Shown here: piece by piece, positions 35,922 through 44,752 of the stretch
Position numbering within the stretch: the first letter of the stretch is position 1
Layout: every line of letters starts with the position of its first letter
Source of the DNA: Catellatospora paridis
GTDB lineage: Bacteria; Actinomycetota; Actinomycetes; Mycobacteriales; Micromonosporaceae
DNA length: 64,000 nucleotides
NCBI RefSeq assembly: GCF_009720365.1
Contig: NZ_ML769315.1
Span: forward strand, 279,621-343,620
Reading direction: 5' to 3'
Program-made: the position numbers and the translations under genes
The notes under the pieces: model-generated
Told to the model about the DNA's origin: nothing
The model's input: the letters and a program-made list of their open reading frames with translations, nothing else
Database searches by the model: none

Positions 35922-36835
35922 GCCCGCTCCCGCAGCCTCGGGTCGAGGATTCGCTCCGTCGCTCGACCGCACATGTTGAACGCCCGCACCACCACGACCA
36001 CGCTGAGACCCGGGAAGATCACCCACCACCAGGCGCCGTTGCTGATCGCGGCCTGCGCGTACGCGTCGTGCAGCACGGTGCCCCAGGACGCGTGCAGCGG
36101 GTCGCCGAGGCCGAGGAACGACAGGGTCGTCTCGGCCAGGATCGAGATCGACACGGTCAGCGTCGTGTTTGCCAGCACCAGCGGCATCACGTTGGGCAGC
36201 ACATGGTGGCTGACCTGGTGCCAATGTCCCGCCCCCAGTGCCTTGGCCCGCTCCAGGTACGGCCGCGCCTCGACGGTGAGCGCCTGAGCCCGGACGAGCC
36301 GGGCCGTGCCCGACCACGAGGTGATGCCGATGACGATGATCACCGCCAGCAGTTTCGGAAGCCCGTGGAACAGCTGTGCCAGCGCGATCGCCAGCGGCAG
36401 GAACGGGATCACCAGGAACCAGTCGGTGAGCTTGTTGAACACCCCGCCCCGCCAGCCGGTGAAGTGCCCGGCCAGCACCCCGACGAGGGTGCCGATGACC
36501 ATCGAGATCACTGTCGCGGCGAACCCGACGATCAGGGAGATCCGGCTGCCCCAGATGATGAGCGTCATGATCGGGCGCCCGTTGAAGTCGGTGCCCATCC
36601 AGAACGTTCCGGACGGCGGCTCGATCGGCCTGCCCGGCGCGTGCGTCACCGACAGCCCGGTCTCGGCGGCCAGCAGCGGCGCCGCGACCGCCACCGCGGC
36701 GATCAGCACCAGGAGGATCAGCCCGGTGAGCCCCTCACGGTCCCGCCGGTACTGCCGCCAGAAACCCGCCAGGGCGGCGCGCCGGCGCGCCCAGGCGACG
36801 CTGCCGCGCGTCACGTCCACGGTCGTCGTCGTCAT
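35918..36835 (-). CDS. dppC: Dipeptide/oligopeptide ABC transporter permease (DppC type)
   Basis: A 305-residue membrane subunit. The N-terminal cytoplasmic region is followed by one membrane segment (residues 39-59), an extracytoplasmic loop containing GTFWMGTDFNGRPIMTLIIWG, the DppC signature, and the five-helix core. The EAA loop is PYLERAKALGAGHWHQVSHHVLP (about residues 199-221). The start ATG at 36835 overlaps the dppB stop by four bases. The order dppA-B-C-D-F matches the textbook operon. Confidence 0.92.
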   Translation of the reverse strand: MTTTTVDVTRGSVAWARRRAALAGFWRQYRRDREGLTGLILLVLIAAVAVAAPLLAAETGLSVTHAPGRPIEPPSGTFWMGTDFNGRPIMTLIIWGSRISLIVGFAATVISMVIGTLVGVLAGHFTGWRGGVFNKLTDWFLVIPFLPLAIALAQLFHGLPKLLAVIIVIGITSWSGTARLVRAQALTVEARPYLERAKALGAGHWHQVSHHVLPNVMPLVLANTTLTVSISILAETTLSFLGLGDPLHASWGTVLHDAYAQAAISNGAWWWVIFPGLSVVVVVRAFNMCGRATERILDPRLRERA

Positions 36836-37854
36836 GCCGCACGCACCCTGGGGTCGATCAGCGGGTAGATGAGGTCCGCGATCAGGTTCATCACGATGAC
36901 CGCGGCCGAGAAGACCAGGAAGACCCCTTCCAGCAGCGGGTAGTCGGGGCCGCTCAGCGCCTGCTCGGAGAGCAGGCCCAGGCCCGGCCAGCTGAAGACG
37001 GTCTCGATGGTGATCGCGCCGGAGACGACGAAGCCGAGGCTGAGGAACAGCTGGGTCATCGACGGCAGCAGCGCGTTGCGCAGCGCGTGCCGGTTGCGCA
37101 CCTGGTCGTCGCGCAGGCCCTTGGCCCGTGCGGCGGCGAGGTAGTCCGCGTACCGCTCGTCGATGATCGAGGACCGCATGACGAGCGTGTACTGGGCGAT
37201 GTAGACGACGGTCAGCGCGGTCACCGGCAGCACCATGTGGTGGGCCACGTCCAGCCAGTACGGCAGGTCCGACCGGGGGTCGCTCATGCCGGAGACCGGG
37301 AAGAGCCCGAGACCGCTCTTCGACGCGAAGACGATGATCAGGATCAGGCCCAGCCACCACTCCGGCACCGAGTACCAGGTGAGCGAGGTGGCACTGGTGG
37401 CCCGGTCGAACCGGGAGCCGTGCCGCCACCCGGCCCGCGCGCCGAGCCACATACCGATCACCGCCGCGAGCACGAGCGCGGTGCCGGACAGCAGCACCGT
37501 CGGCCAGAAGCGCTCGGCGATGGCGTCGACCACCGGCTGGTGCTGCGAGTACGAGTGCTCCAGCTCGCCGTGCGCCAGGTTGTCCAGATACAGCAGGAAC
37601 TTCTCCCACCAGGGCTTGCCCTGGCCCATGCGCTCCCGCATGGCCTGCAGCGCGGCCGGGTCGTCGTTGCGCCCGCGCGGGGCGAACGTCTTGGCCGGGT
37701 CGCCGGGCATGACACGAAAGAGGAAGTAGTTGAAGATCGTCACGAACAGCAGCAGGACGGCCGCGCCGACCACCTTGGAGGCCACGTACCGGGGGGTGAG
37801 CGCCCGGAGGCGGCGCCGTGCGGCGCCGCCTCCGGTTCGTTGAGCCGTGCTCAT
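36832..37854 (-). CDS. dppB: Dipeptide/oligopeptide ABC transporter permease (DppB type)
   Basis: A 340-residue permease. The first membrane segment (residues 27-48) ends in FNYFLFRVMPGDPA, the DppB hallmark; the periplasmic loop GRNDDPAALQAMRERMGQ is followed by five further segments. The EAA-type loop YADYLAAARAKGLRDDQVRNRHALRNALLP is near residues 232-261. The ATG at 37854 overlaps the stop of the binding-protein gene. The protein forms the channel with DppC. Confidence 0.92.
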   Translation of the reverse strand: MSTAQRTGGGAARRRLRALTPRYVASKVVGAAVLLLFVTIFNYFLFRVMPGDPAKTFAPRGRNDDPAALQAMRERMGQGKPWWEKFLLYLDNLAHGELEHSYSQHQPVVDAIAERFWPTVLLSGTALVLAAVIGMWLGARAGWRHGSRFDRATSATSLTWYSVPEWWLGLILIIVFASKSGLGLFPVSGMSDPRSDLPYWLDVAHHMVLPVTALTVVYIAQYTLVMRSSIIDERYADYLAAARAKGLRDDQVRNRHALRNALLPSMTQLFLSLGFVVSGAITIETVFSWPGLGLLSEQALSGPDYPLLEGVFLVFSAAVIVMNLIADLIYPLIDPRVRAA

Positions 37855-39791
37855 TCGCGCTCGTCCGCTGTCGAGCGGCGCCTCATGGCGAAGACGGCGC
37901 CGCCGACCACCAGCAGGAGCACGACCGCACCCGCGATGATCAGGACGGTCCGGCTGCCGCCGGAGTCCTCCGGGGCCGCGGCCGGCGCGGTGTACGGCTT
38001 GATCGCCCGGTAGGACCAGGTGCCGATCTGGGCGACCATGGAGCCGCCCGAGGCGGGCTGCGGGACGAAGCCGGTGAACCGGTCGTTGCGGTACGCCTGC
38101 AGGGTCTGGTCGTAGTACAGCGTCGCGTAGACCGCGTTGACGTACAGGTTCTCCAGCGCCTTGTCGACGATCACCTTGCGCTTGGCCGGGTCCATCTCGA
38201 CGACGTGCTGCTTGTACAGGTTCTCGAACTCGGGGTTGCAGTAGAAGCTGTCCGACCAGCCGCCGGAGATGGCGTCACCGTCCATGGTCGAGCGCTGCGA
38301 GCAGGTGAACACCGACAGCAGGCCCTCCGGGTCCGGGCCCCACCACCAGTCCCACAGGAACATGTCGAACTTGCCCTTGCCGATGAGATCGGTCAGCGCG
38401 TCGTTGGAGACGACCTGCACGTCGGCCTTGATGCCGATCTCCTTCAGCCACTCCTGGATGTACCGCGCCTGGTCCTGCGACTCGGTGGCCTCGCTGCGCG
38501 CGAACAGCCGGAAGGTGAGCGGCTTGCCGTCGGGGCCGACCCGCACGCCGTCCGCGCCCGCCTTGTAGCCGGCCTCGTCGAGCAGCTGCTTGGCCTTGTC
38601 CGGCGCGAAGGTGCGCTTCATCGCGGCCGGCGGGTCCCAGTACCACGCGCTGTTGAGCGGGCTGTTCTCGCCGTAGGCGACCTTGGCGGTGCCCAGCAGG
38701 GTCTTGTCGACCAGCGTCTGCTTGTCGATCGCGTACTCGATGGCCTGGCGGACCTTGACGTTCTTGAGGGCCGGGTGCCCGTCACCGATCGGGGTGTTGT
38801 CCACCGTCGCCGCGCCGGTGTTCAAGCCGAGCTCGTACACGTACTGGCTGGGGCCCTGGTTCAGGGTGATGGTCGGGTCGCTCTTGGTCTTCAGCGCGTT
38901 GAAGGCCTTCGCCGTCAGCGCCGAGATGAAGTCGATCTCCCCCTTCTCCAGCGCCTGCACCATGGTCTCCTCGTTCTGGAAGAAGACCATCGTCAGCTCG
39001 CTGATGTGCGGGGCGCCGTTCCAGTAGCCCGGGTTCGCCTTGAACCGGTAGTACTGCCCCTTCTTCGCCTCGACCAGCTGGAACGGGCCGCTGCCGACGA
39101 CCGGCTTGCCGTCGCTGCCGTCGTTCGCATATGACCCGACGTCCTTGATGTTCTCCCAGATGTGCTTGGGCACCACCGGCACACCGCCGGCCATGGTCGC
39201 GGCGAGCAGCGAGGCGTTCGGCTCCGACGTGTGGATCACGAAGGTGTCGGCGTCGGGCGCCTCGACCTTGGTGACGTTGCTGAACGAGCTGCCGTACTGG
39301 CCGTTCTCCGTGGAGTCGGGCACCAGCACCCGCTCGTAGGAGAACTTGACGTCGGCGGAGGTGAGGTCCTTGCCGTCGGACCACTTCACGCCCTTGCGGA
39401 GATGGAAGGTCCAGGTCAGACCGTCCGCCGAAGTCTCCCACTTCTCGGCCAGCGAGGGCACGGGGGACATGTCCTGCGGCGAGCCGTCGGTGAGGTAGTC
39501 GTACATCAGCGCATACGCGTCGAAGGCCGGCACGAGCAGGCCGACGTACGGGTTCAGCGAGTCGATGTCCGCCTTGATGCCCATGACGAAGGCGTCCTTC
39601 GCGTGGGACTGGGCCGGGGCCGATGCGCTCACCGCGGTGCCGGGCGACGGGGTCCCGTCCGCGGCAGCTGGTGCCGCGACACCGCCGAGCGCGGTCAGTG
39701 CCACGGCGGCCACCAGTGCCATCCGCACGCGCAGATTCTTTACTGACTGATTGGTCAACCAGGATCTCGGAGCAGGAGGGGTGCTGCTCAT
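37851..39791 (-). CDS. dppA: Peptide-binding protein with C-terminal membrane anchor (SBP family 5)
   Basis: 646 residues. A Sec signal peptide (residues 1-45, ending APAAA) precedes a family 5 solute-binding domain with FVMGIKADIDSLNPY, the signature TWTFHLRKGVKWSDGKDLTSADVKFSYERV, and VRQAIEYAIDKQTLVDKTL. There is no lipobox Cys. Instead a hydrophobic segment, TVLIIAGAVVLLLVVGGAVF, sits near residues 612-632 and is followed by MRRRS, so the protein is anchored by its C-terminus. ATG 39791 has AAGGAG at the right distance. A TGACTGA half-palindrome lies inside codons 11-16. The protein delivers peptides (or similar ligands) to DppBCDF. Confidence 0.9.
   Translation of the reverse strand: MSSTPPAPRSWLTNQSVKNLRVRMALVAAVALTALGGVAAPAAADGTPSPGTAVSASAPAQSHAKDAFVMGIKADIDSLNPYVGLLVPAFDAYALMYDYLTDGSPQDMSPVPSLAEKWETSADGLTWTFHLRKGVKWSDGKDLTSADVKFSYERVLVPDSTENGQYGSSFSNVTKVEAPDADTFVIHTSEPNASLLAATMAGGVPVVPKHIWENIKDVGSYANDGSDGKPVVGSGPFQLVEAKKGQYYRFKANPGYWNGAPHISELTMVFFQNEETMVQALEKGEIDFISALTAKAFNALKTKSDPTITLNQGPSQYVYELGLNTGAATVDNTPIGDGHPALKNVKVRQAIEYAIDKQTLVDKTLLGTAKVAYGENSPLNSAWYWDPPAAMKRTFAPDKAKQLLDEAGYKAGADGVRVGPDGKPLTFRLFARSEATESQDQARYIQEWLKEIGIKADVQVVSNDALTDLIGKGKFDMFLWDWWWGPDPEGLLSVFTCSQRSTMDGDAISGGWSDSFYCNPEFENLYKQHVVEMDPAKRKVIVDKALENLYVNAVYATLYYDQTLQAYRNDRFTGFVPQPASGGSMVAQIGTWSYRAIKPYTAPAAAPEDSGGSRTVLIIAGAVVLLLVVGGAVFAMRRRSTADERE
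39744..39761. promoter_or_regulatory. Variant TGACTGA-N4 palindrome within dppA (site C)
   Basis: TGACTGA (39744-39750), TTGG, TCAACCA (39755-39761) matches site A at 12 of 14 arm positions. It lies 31 to 48 bases inside dppA and about 80 bases from the divergent oligopeptidase start. Codons here (AAT, TCA, GTA) are rare in this genome. An operator role is inferred. Confidence 0.4.
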
Positions 39792-39839
39792 CGGCTCTCT
39801 CCTTGGTGCCCGGGGGCGTGGCGGGTAGGGTGCCCGGTC

Positions 39840-41903
39840 ATGCCGCACGATCTCGACAACATCGCCGTCCCGCCGGTCGCCCCGCGCGAGCCCCACGAGC
39901 ACGAGCTGCACGGACGCCGGTGGACCGACGATTACGGGTGGATGCGCGACCACTCCGACCCGCGGTTTCTCGCCTACCTGCGCGCTGAGCGCGGGTACTA
40001 CGATGCCGCCGCGAACCGGCTGGAGGGCCTCCAGACCGAGGTCTTTCACGAGGTGGAGCGACGACTCCTTCCGACTGATGACTCAGTCAGTTGGAGACAT
40101 GGTTCACGTTTCTACTACACCCGGACCGTCGCGGGAAGTGAGTACGAGCAGTTCTTACAAGCTGGTCATGACGGCGACTCCGACCGGGTGCTGCTCGACG
40201 GGGCCCGGCTGGCGGGTCCCGACGGGTTCGCCGAGATCGGGTTGCGGGAGTTGAGCCCCGACAACACGCTCCTGGCGTATTCAGTGGATACCACCGGCGA
40301 CGAGGTCTATCGATTGAAGTTCCTCCAGTTGGCGACGTTGACTGACCTTTCGGAGGAGCTGCCGCGTACGTACTACACCGGCGCGTGGAGCGCGGACTCG
40401 GGCACGTTCTTCTACACCGTGCACGACGACCTGTTCCGCCCCCACCAGGTCTGGCGGCACGTCATCGGCACCTCACCGGACGCCGACGTGCTGGTCCTGC
40501 AGGAGGACGACGCCCGGTTCGAGCTCACCGTGCAGGCCACCCGCGACCTGCGGTGGATCATGATCGAGGCGCGCAGCCGGGACACCGCCGAGTGGCGGCT
40601 GATCCCCGCCGACACCCCGCAGGCCACGCCGGTGCTCGTCGCGCCGCGGCGCAAGGGCGTCGACTACACCGTCGACCACGCCGACGGGCGGCTCGTCATC
40701 GTCACCGACGACGGCGCGCCCGAGTTCCGGGTGATGTCCGCGCCGGTGGAGACCCCCGGCCCGGAGCACTGGACCGAGCTGCTCGCGCCGCGGCCGGGTG
40801 AGCGGATCACCGCCTGCCACGCGCTGCGTCGGCACTGGCTGGTCGAGCTGCGCCGCGACGGCTTCCCGCTGCTGCGCGCCGTGGACCGGGCGACCGGGAC
40901 GGTCGTCGAGATCGGCGCGGAGATCGACGCCGGCCACGTCCGCCTGACCACCCCGGTGGAGTACGGCGACACCACCGTCACGATCGTCGTCGAATCCCTG
41001 ACCGAACCGCCCGCCTGGCACTCCGTCGACCTCTGCACGGGCGAGCGCGAGCTGCGCAAACGCCGCGAGGTGCCGGGCTACGACCCGTCGGCGTACCGGA
41101 CCGCACGACGGCACGCGATCGCCCCGGACGGCACCGCCGTGCCGGTGACGCTGGCCTGGCGCGCGGACACCCCGCTCGACGGCACCGCCCCCGCCCTGCT
41201 CTACGGGTACGGCGCCTACGAGTCCGTGCTGGACCCCGAGTTCGATCCGGTGCTGCCCAGCCTGCTCGACCGCGGCGTGGTGTACGCGCTGACCCACCCG
41301 CGCGGCGGTGGCGAGAACGGCCGCGGCTGGTGGCATGACGGGCATCTCGCCGCGAAGGCCAACACCTTCACCGACCATCTCGCCGTCGCCGACTGGCTGG
41401 CCGACGGCATCGCCGACGGGTCGCGCCTGGCCACCCGCGGGCTGTCGGCGGGCGGCCTGCTGCAGGGCGCGGTCTACACGTCTCGCCCCGGACGCTGGGC
41501 CGCCGTCGTCGCGGAGGTGCCGTTCGTGGACGTCGTCACGACCATGCTGGACCCCGACATCCCGCTGACCGTCACCGAATGGGACGAGTGGGGCGACCCC
41601 CGCAAGCCCGACGAGTTCGACTGGATGTGGGCGTACTCCCCGTACCATCACCTGCCGTCCGGTCCGCGCCCGGCGCTGCTGGCCACCGGCGCGCTGCACG
41701 ACCCGCGGGTCATGGTGCACGAGCCCGCCAAGTGGGTGGCGCGCCTGCGCGCCACCGCCACCCCGGACGACGGCCCCCTCTACCTGCGCCCCGAACTCGG
41801 CTCAGGCGCGCACACCGGTCCCGCCGGCCGCTATGCCCACGCCCACTACGAAGCCGAGATCGCCGCCTTCGTCCTGTCCCACCTCCGGACCACCGCCCCC
41901 TAG
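39840..41903 (+). CDS. Oligopeptidase B-type prolyl oligopeptidase (S9A)
   Basis: A 687-residue cytoplasmic serine peptidase that trims short peptides, in the OpB group after Lys or Arg. Residues 1-400 form the gating beta-propeller (start WTDDYGWMRDHSDPRFLAYL is typical), and 405-687 the hydrolase domain. The catalytic triad is Ser536 in TRGLSAGGLLQGA, Asp621 in LHDPRVMVHEP and His658 in GSGAHTGPAGR. It is divergent from the peptide ABC operon with only 48 bases between starts, so import and cleavage of peptides are linked. Codons about 75-170 are AT-rich and include a TTA leucine codon (40155-40157), unlike the rest of the gene. Confidence 0.92.
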   Translation: MPHDLDNIAVPPVAPREPHEHELHGRRWTDDYGWMRDHSDPRFLAYLRAERGYYDAAANRLEGLQTEVFHEVERRLLPTDDSVSWRHGSRFYYTRTVAGSEYEQFLQAGHDGDSDRVLLDGARLAGPDGFAEIGLRELSPDNTLLAYSVDTTGDEVYRLKFLQLATLTDLSEELPRTYYTGAWSADSGTFFYTVHDDLFRPHQVWRHVIGTSPDADVLVLQEDDARFELTVQATRDLRWIMIEARSRDTAEWRLIPADTPQATPVLVAPRRKGVDYTVDHADGRLVIVTDDGAPEFRVMSAPVETPGPEHWTELLAPRPGERITACHALRRHWLVELRRDGFPLLRAVDRATGTVVEIGAEIDAGHVRLTTPVEYGDTTVTIVVESLTEPPAWHSVDLCTGERELRKRREVPGYDPSAYRTARRHAIAPDGTAVPVTLAWRADTPLDGTAPALLYGYGAYESVLDPEFDPVLPSLLDRGVVYALTHPRGGGENGRGWWHDGHLAAKANTFTDHLAVADWLADGIADGSRLATRGLSAGGLLQGAVYTSRPGRWAAVVAEVPFVDVVTTMLDPDIPLTVTEWDEWGDPRKPDEFDWMWAYSPYHHLPSGPRPALLATGALHDPRVMVHEPAKWVARLRATATPDDGPLYLRPELGSGAHTGPAGRYAHAHYEAEIAAFVLSHLRTTAP
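40072..40089. promoter_or_regulatory. TGACTGA-N4-TCAGTCA palindrome within the oligopeptidase gene (site D)
   Basis: CGACTGA (40072-40078), TGAC, TCAGTCA (40083-40089) matches site A at 13 of 14 arm positions, about 235 bases into the coding region. It is spelled by rare codons (ACT, GAT, TCA, AGT). Intragenic repressor binding is possible; chance cannot be excluded. Confidence 0.4.
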
Positions 41904-41905
41904 AT

Positions 41906-41974
41906 CGCCCGACTTGCCTGGCACCCGTGCGTATCTTGGGCGGCCTTTCGCACACATGCCAGGCAAGTCGAACG
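41906..41974. repeat. 69-bp CGACTTGCCTGGCA hairpin element, copy 2
   Basis: CGCCCGACTTGCCTGGCA (41906-41923) and TGCCAGGCAAGTCGAACG (41957-41974): the inner 14 bases of the arms are perfect, the outer ends differ. The 33-base loop begins CCCGTGCGTATCTTG as in copy 1 at 23405. It starts three bases after the oligopeptidase stop, between convergent genes. The next 120 bases hold nothing clear. Confidence 0.9.
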
Positions 41975-42095
41975 ACCTTGGTGAGGCCGCCGCCCGGTCC
42001 GGCATCGTGGTCGATGCGGACCGCGCGGGGCCCGGGCCGCGCTGTGGCCGAGGGCGGGACGGGCGTCCCGCGCGGACCGCAGGGCACCGGGCGGG

Positions 42096-43100
42096 TCAGG
42101 CGAGGACGGCGAGCTGGTCGGCGCGGATCTCGCCGGACAGGGGGCGGCCGGCGAGGAACTGCTCGACCTCGGCGACGGCGTACGCGCCCAGGCGGCGGGC
42201 CTCGGTGCCCTGGACGCCCGCGAGGTGCGGGGTGATCCACACGTTGGGCATGGCGAACAGCGGGTGCCCGGCGGGCAGCGGCTCGGGGCTGGTGACGTCG
42301 AGCAGCGCGTCGATCCGGCCGCCCGCGCAGGCACGGGTGAGCGCGTCGGTGTCGATGAGCGCGCCACGCGCGGTGTTGATGACGATCGCGCCGTCGGGCA
42401 GCATGGCCAGCCGCCGCTCGTCGATCATGTGCACGGTCTCGGGCAGCTCCGGTGCGTGCAGGGTCAGCACGTCGCTGCGGCGGCACAGCTCGTCGAGCCC
42501 GACCGGCTCCGCGCCCAGCGCGGCGGCGTCGAGCGGGTCCAGGTGCGGGTCGCTGACGAGCACCCGGAACCCGGCCGCACGCAGCCGCACGATGACGCGG
42601 CGGCCGATGCGGGACGCGCCGACCACGCCGACGACCCGGCCGTCGTTGCCGGCGCGCTCGTTGATCGCGAAGGTCGGCTGGCGGCCTTCGGCATAGCGGC
42701 GGGCGAAGGCGAAGGCGCGCTTGCCCGCCAGCAGCAGCACCGCGAGGGTGAAGTCCACGACCGGTTCGGCGTTGGCGTCGGCGGCCGAGGAGACCGCGAT
42801 GCCGCGGGCGAAGACCTCCTGGCCTACGTGCAGCTTCACCGAACCCGCCGCGTGCACGACCGCGCGCAGCCGGGGCATCGCGTCGAGCACGTGGTCGTCG
42901 AGCGGGGGGCAGCCCCACCCGGTCAGCAGGATCTCCACCTCGGACAGCACCCCGGCCACAGCGTCGAACCCGCCTACCGGATCGGGCGCGAGCAGTCGCA
43001 ACGAGCCGTCGAGCCGGGTCAGCAGATCGCCGGGGAACACCGCGCCTGCCGCCGACGGCGACATCACGATGAGCCCGGCAGGGCGGTCCGGCTGGCTCAC
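42096..43100 (-). CDS. D-isomer-specific 2-hydroxyacid dehydrogenase
   Basis: A 334-residue NAD(P)-dependent oxidoreductase acting on a 2-hydroxy or 2-keto acid. The catalytic residues Arg245 (INTARGALID), Glu273 (SPEPLP) and His292 (TPHLAG) are intact. The nucleotide loop is VGVVGASRIGRRV, with Ser163 at the second Gly position of GxGxxG, a variant. The GTG at 43100 has GGGAG upstream and was preferred to a start at 43202 that would run through the promoter. It is divergent from a sugar ABC operon with shared GTAAACGG motifs, so it probably acts in the same sugar or sugar-acid pathway. Confidence 0.87.
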   Translation of the reverse strand: MSQPDRPAGLIVMSPSAAGAVFPGDLLTRLDGSLRLLAPDPVGGFDAVAGVLSEVEILLTGWGCPPLDDHVLDAMPRLRAVVHAAGSVKLHVGQEVFARGIAVSSAADANAEPVVDFTLAVLLLAGKRAFAFARRYAEGRQPTFAINERAGNDGRVVGVVGASRIGRRVIVRLRAAGFRVLVSDPHLDPLDAAALGAEPVGLDELCRRSDVLTLHAPELPETVHMIDERRLAMLPDGAIVINTARGALIDTDALTRACAGGRIDALLDVTSPEPLPAGHPLFAMPNVWITPHLAGVQGTEARRLGAYAVAEVEQFLAGRPLSGEIRADQLAVLA

Positions 43101-43120
43101 GGCTTCTCCCGAGCGATCTT

Positions 43121-43250
43121 TAGTAAACGGTTGCTGTACGGTTCCAGGACCGTAGCCGCATCCGTTTACGAGGTCAACACTGGGTTCCCGCGTCGTTTGC
43201 AACGAGATGGAAACGACGACTTGACGCCGTGATAGAAACCGGTTTAGTTT
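43121..43250. promoter_or_regulatory. Divergent promoters with LacI-type operators
   Basis: Minus strand: TTGACC (43177-43172), 17 bases, TACGGT (43154-43149) serves the dehydrogenase; CCGTTTAC (43162-43169) lies in its spacer and GTAAACGGTTGC (43123-43134) downstream of the start. Plus strand: TTGACG (43221-43226), 18 bases, TAGTTT (43245-43250) serves the ABC operon, with the palindrome AAACCGGTTT (43236-43245) overlapping the -10 box. Both promoters should be repressed by a LacI-type protein. Confidence 0.75.
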
Positions 43251-43371
43251 CGGTCTCCGCCAGGGACGGTGATCTGAGCCACTCCCCCGGCATCACTCCC
43301 GGGCCCCAGGGCCGGGGCTCTGAACTGCGAAAACCTCCGCTACGATCCATTCCCCCCGCAAAGGAGCGGTC

Positions 43372-44676
43372 ATGAAGACCCGATCGATGAAGGCAGCCGC
43401 GACGCTCGCCGGCGCCATGGTTTCCATGGCTCTGGTCGCGACCGGCTGCGGCAAGGGTGCCGACACCCCCGCCGACACCCCCGCCGTCACCGAGGTCACC
43501 TTCTGGTCCTGGCTGCGCGCCTCGCAGGAGGTCACGGACGCGTTCAACAAGACCCACACCGACGTGCAGGTCAAGTTCGAGCAGATCCCGGGCGGCGCCG
43601 AGGGTTACGGCAAGCTCACCAACGCGGTCAAGGCGGGCAACGCGCCGGACGTGGCCACGGTCGAGTACGCGATGCTCCCGGACATGCTGGCGCAGGGCAA
43701 CCTGGCCGATGTCTCCGGCGACATCACCGACCTGGTGAAGTCGAAGTACCCGGCCCCGATCCAGGAGCTGGTGACGCTGGGGGGCAAGACCTGGACCGTG
43801 CCGCTGGACGCGGGCGCGATGGTCATGTTCTACCGCAAGGACCTCTTCGAGCAGCACAAGATCGCCGTGCCGAAGACCTGGGACGAGTTCAAGGCCGCGG
43901 CCGAGGCCGTGAAGAAGGCCGACCCGAAGGCACGCATCACCGACTGGAACCAGACCGACTCGGCGAACTTCGTGTCGCTGAACTGGCAGGCCGGCGCGAA
44001 GTGGTTCGGCATCCAGGGCGACTCCTGGAAGGTCACGCTGGACTCCCCCGAGTCGCAGAAGGTCGCCGGCTACTGGCAGGACCTGATCACCAAGGACCTG
44101 GTGACCAACGTCCCGGCTGAGGAAGTGCAGAAGCGCAAGGCCGCCGGCCAGGTGTGGACCCAGCTCGGCGGCGCGTGGGCCGCGGGCGGCCTCAAGGCCG
44201 GCCTGCCGGACCAGGCCGGCAAGTGGGCCTCGGCCCCGCTGCCCTCGTGGGACGCCGCCCCGGCGTCGGCCATGGTCGGCGGCTCGTCCTTCGGCGTGAG
44301 CAAGACCAGCAAGAAGAAGGAAGCCGCGCTCAAGTTCATCACCTGGATGACCACCACCCCGGAGGGTATCCAGGCCCGCCTGGCCAGCGGCGCCAGCTCG
44401 ACGCTGCCCGCCATCCCGGAGCTCGCCGACGTGGCGGCGAAGAACTTCGACACCAAGTTCTTCGGCGGCCAGGACATCTACGGCGTGGCCAAGGCCGCAC
44501 TGCCGACCATCAAGACCGGTTGGGTGTGGGGTCCGGGCATGCGCGGCGTGTTCGACGGCATCGGCGAGCAGTTCAAGCTCGTGCAGACGGGCAAGCAGCA
44601 GCTCCCGGCCGTGTACGGCCCGGTGCAGGCCAAGACCATCTCGGACCTGAAGAGCCGCGGCATCAACGCGTCCTGA
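43372..44676 (+). CDS. Sugar ABC transporter substrate-binding lipoprotein
   Basis: A 434-residue family 1 binding protein. The lipoprotein signal ends VATGC, lipidating Cys26. The mature protein starts EVTFWSWLRASQEVTDAFNKTH and shows the family pattern DVATVEYAMLPDMLAQG, GAMVMFYRKDLFEQH and SSFGVSKTSKKKEAALKFITWM. The ligand, presumably an oligosaccharide, cannot be read directly. The ATG follows AAGGAG. It is first in an operon with two permease genes and no ATPase gene, so MsiK is likely the energy source (family knowledge). A strong hairpin follows the gene. Confidence 0.9.
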   Translation: MKTRSMKAAATLAGAMVSMALVATGCGKGADTPADTPAVTEVTFWSWLRASQEVTDAFNKTHTDVQVKFEQIPGGAEGYGKLTNAVKAGNAPDVATVEYAMLPDMLAQGNLADVSGDITDLVKSKYPAPIQELVTLGGKTWTVPLDAGAMVMFYRKDLFEQHKIAVPKTWDEFKAAAEAVKKADPKARITDWNQTDSANFVSLNWQAGAKWFGIQGDSWKVTLDSPESQKVAGYWQDLITKDLVTNVPAEEVQKRKAAGQVWTQLGGAWAAGGLKAGLPDQAGKWASAPLPSWDAAPASAMVGGSSFGVSKTSKKKEAALKFITWMTTTPEGIQARLASGASSTLPAIPELADVAAKNFDTKFFGGQDIYGVAKAALPTIKTGWVWGPGMRGVFDGIGEQFKLVQTGKQQLPAVYGPVQAKTISDLKSRGINAS

Positions 44677-44684
44677 CGACCGCA

Positions 44685-44724
44685 GGGGCGGGCGGCGCTG
44701 TCACCAGGCAGCGGCGCCCGCCCC
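44685..44724 (+). terminator. Attenuator-like hairpin between binding-protein and permease genes
   Basis: GGGGCGGGCGGCGCTG (44685-44700) pairs with CAGCGGCGCCCGCCCC (44709-44724) with one mismatch and an eight-base loop, directly after the binding-protein stop. As in cebE-cebF (2281-2315), it probably lets more binding protein than permease be made. Confidence 0.7.
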
Positions 44725-44752
44725 ACTCTCGCTGCTGAAAGGAGGTGCGCTC

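Noticed and set aside
43181-43202. An upstream start at 43202 for the 2-hydroxyacid dehydrogenase
   Set aside because: It would place the TTGACC/TACGGT promoter and operators inside the coding region; GTG 43100 has a good ribosome-binding site.
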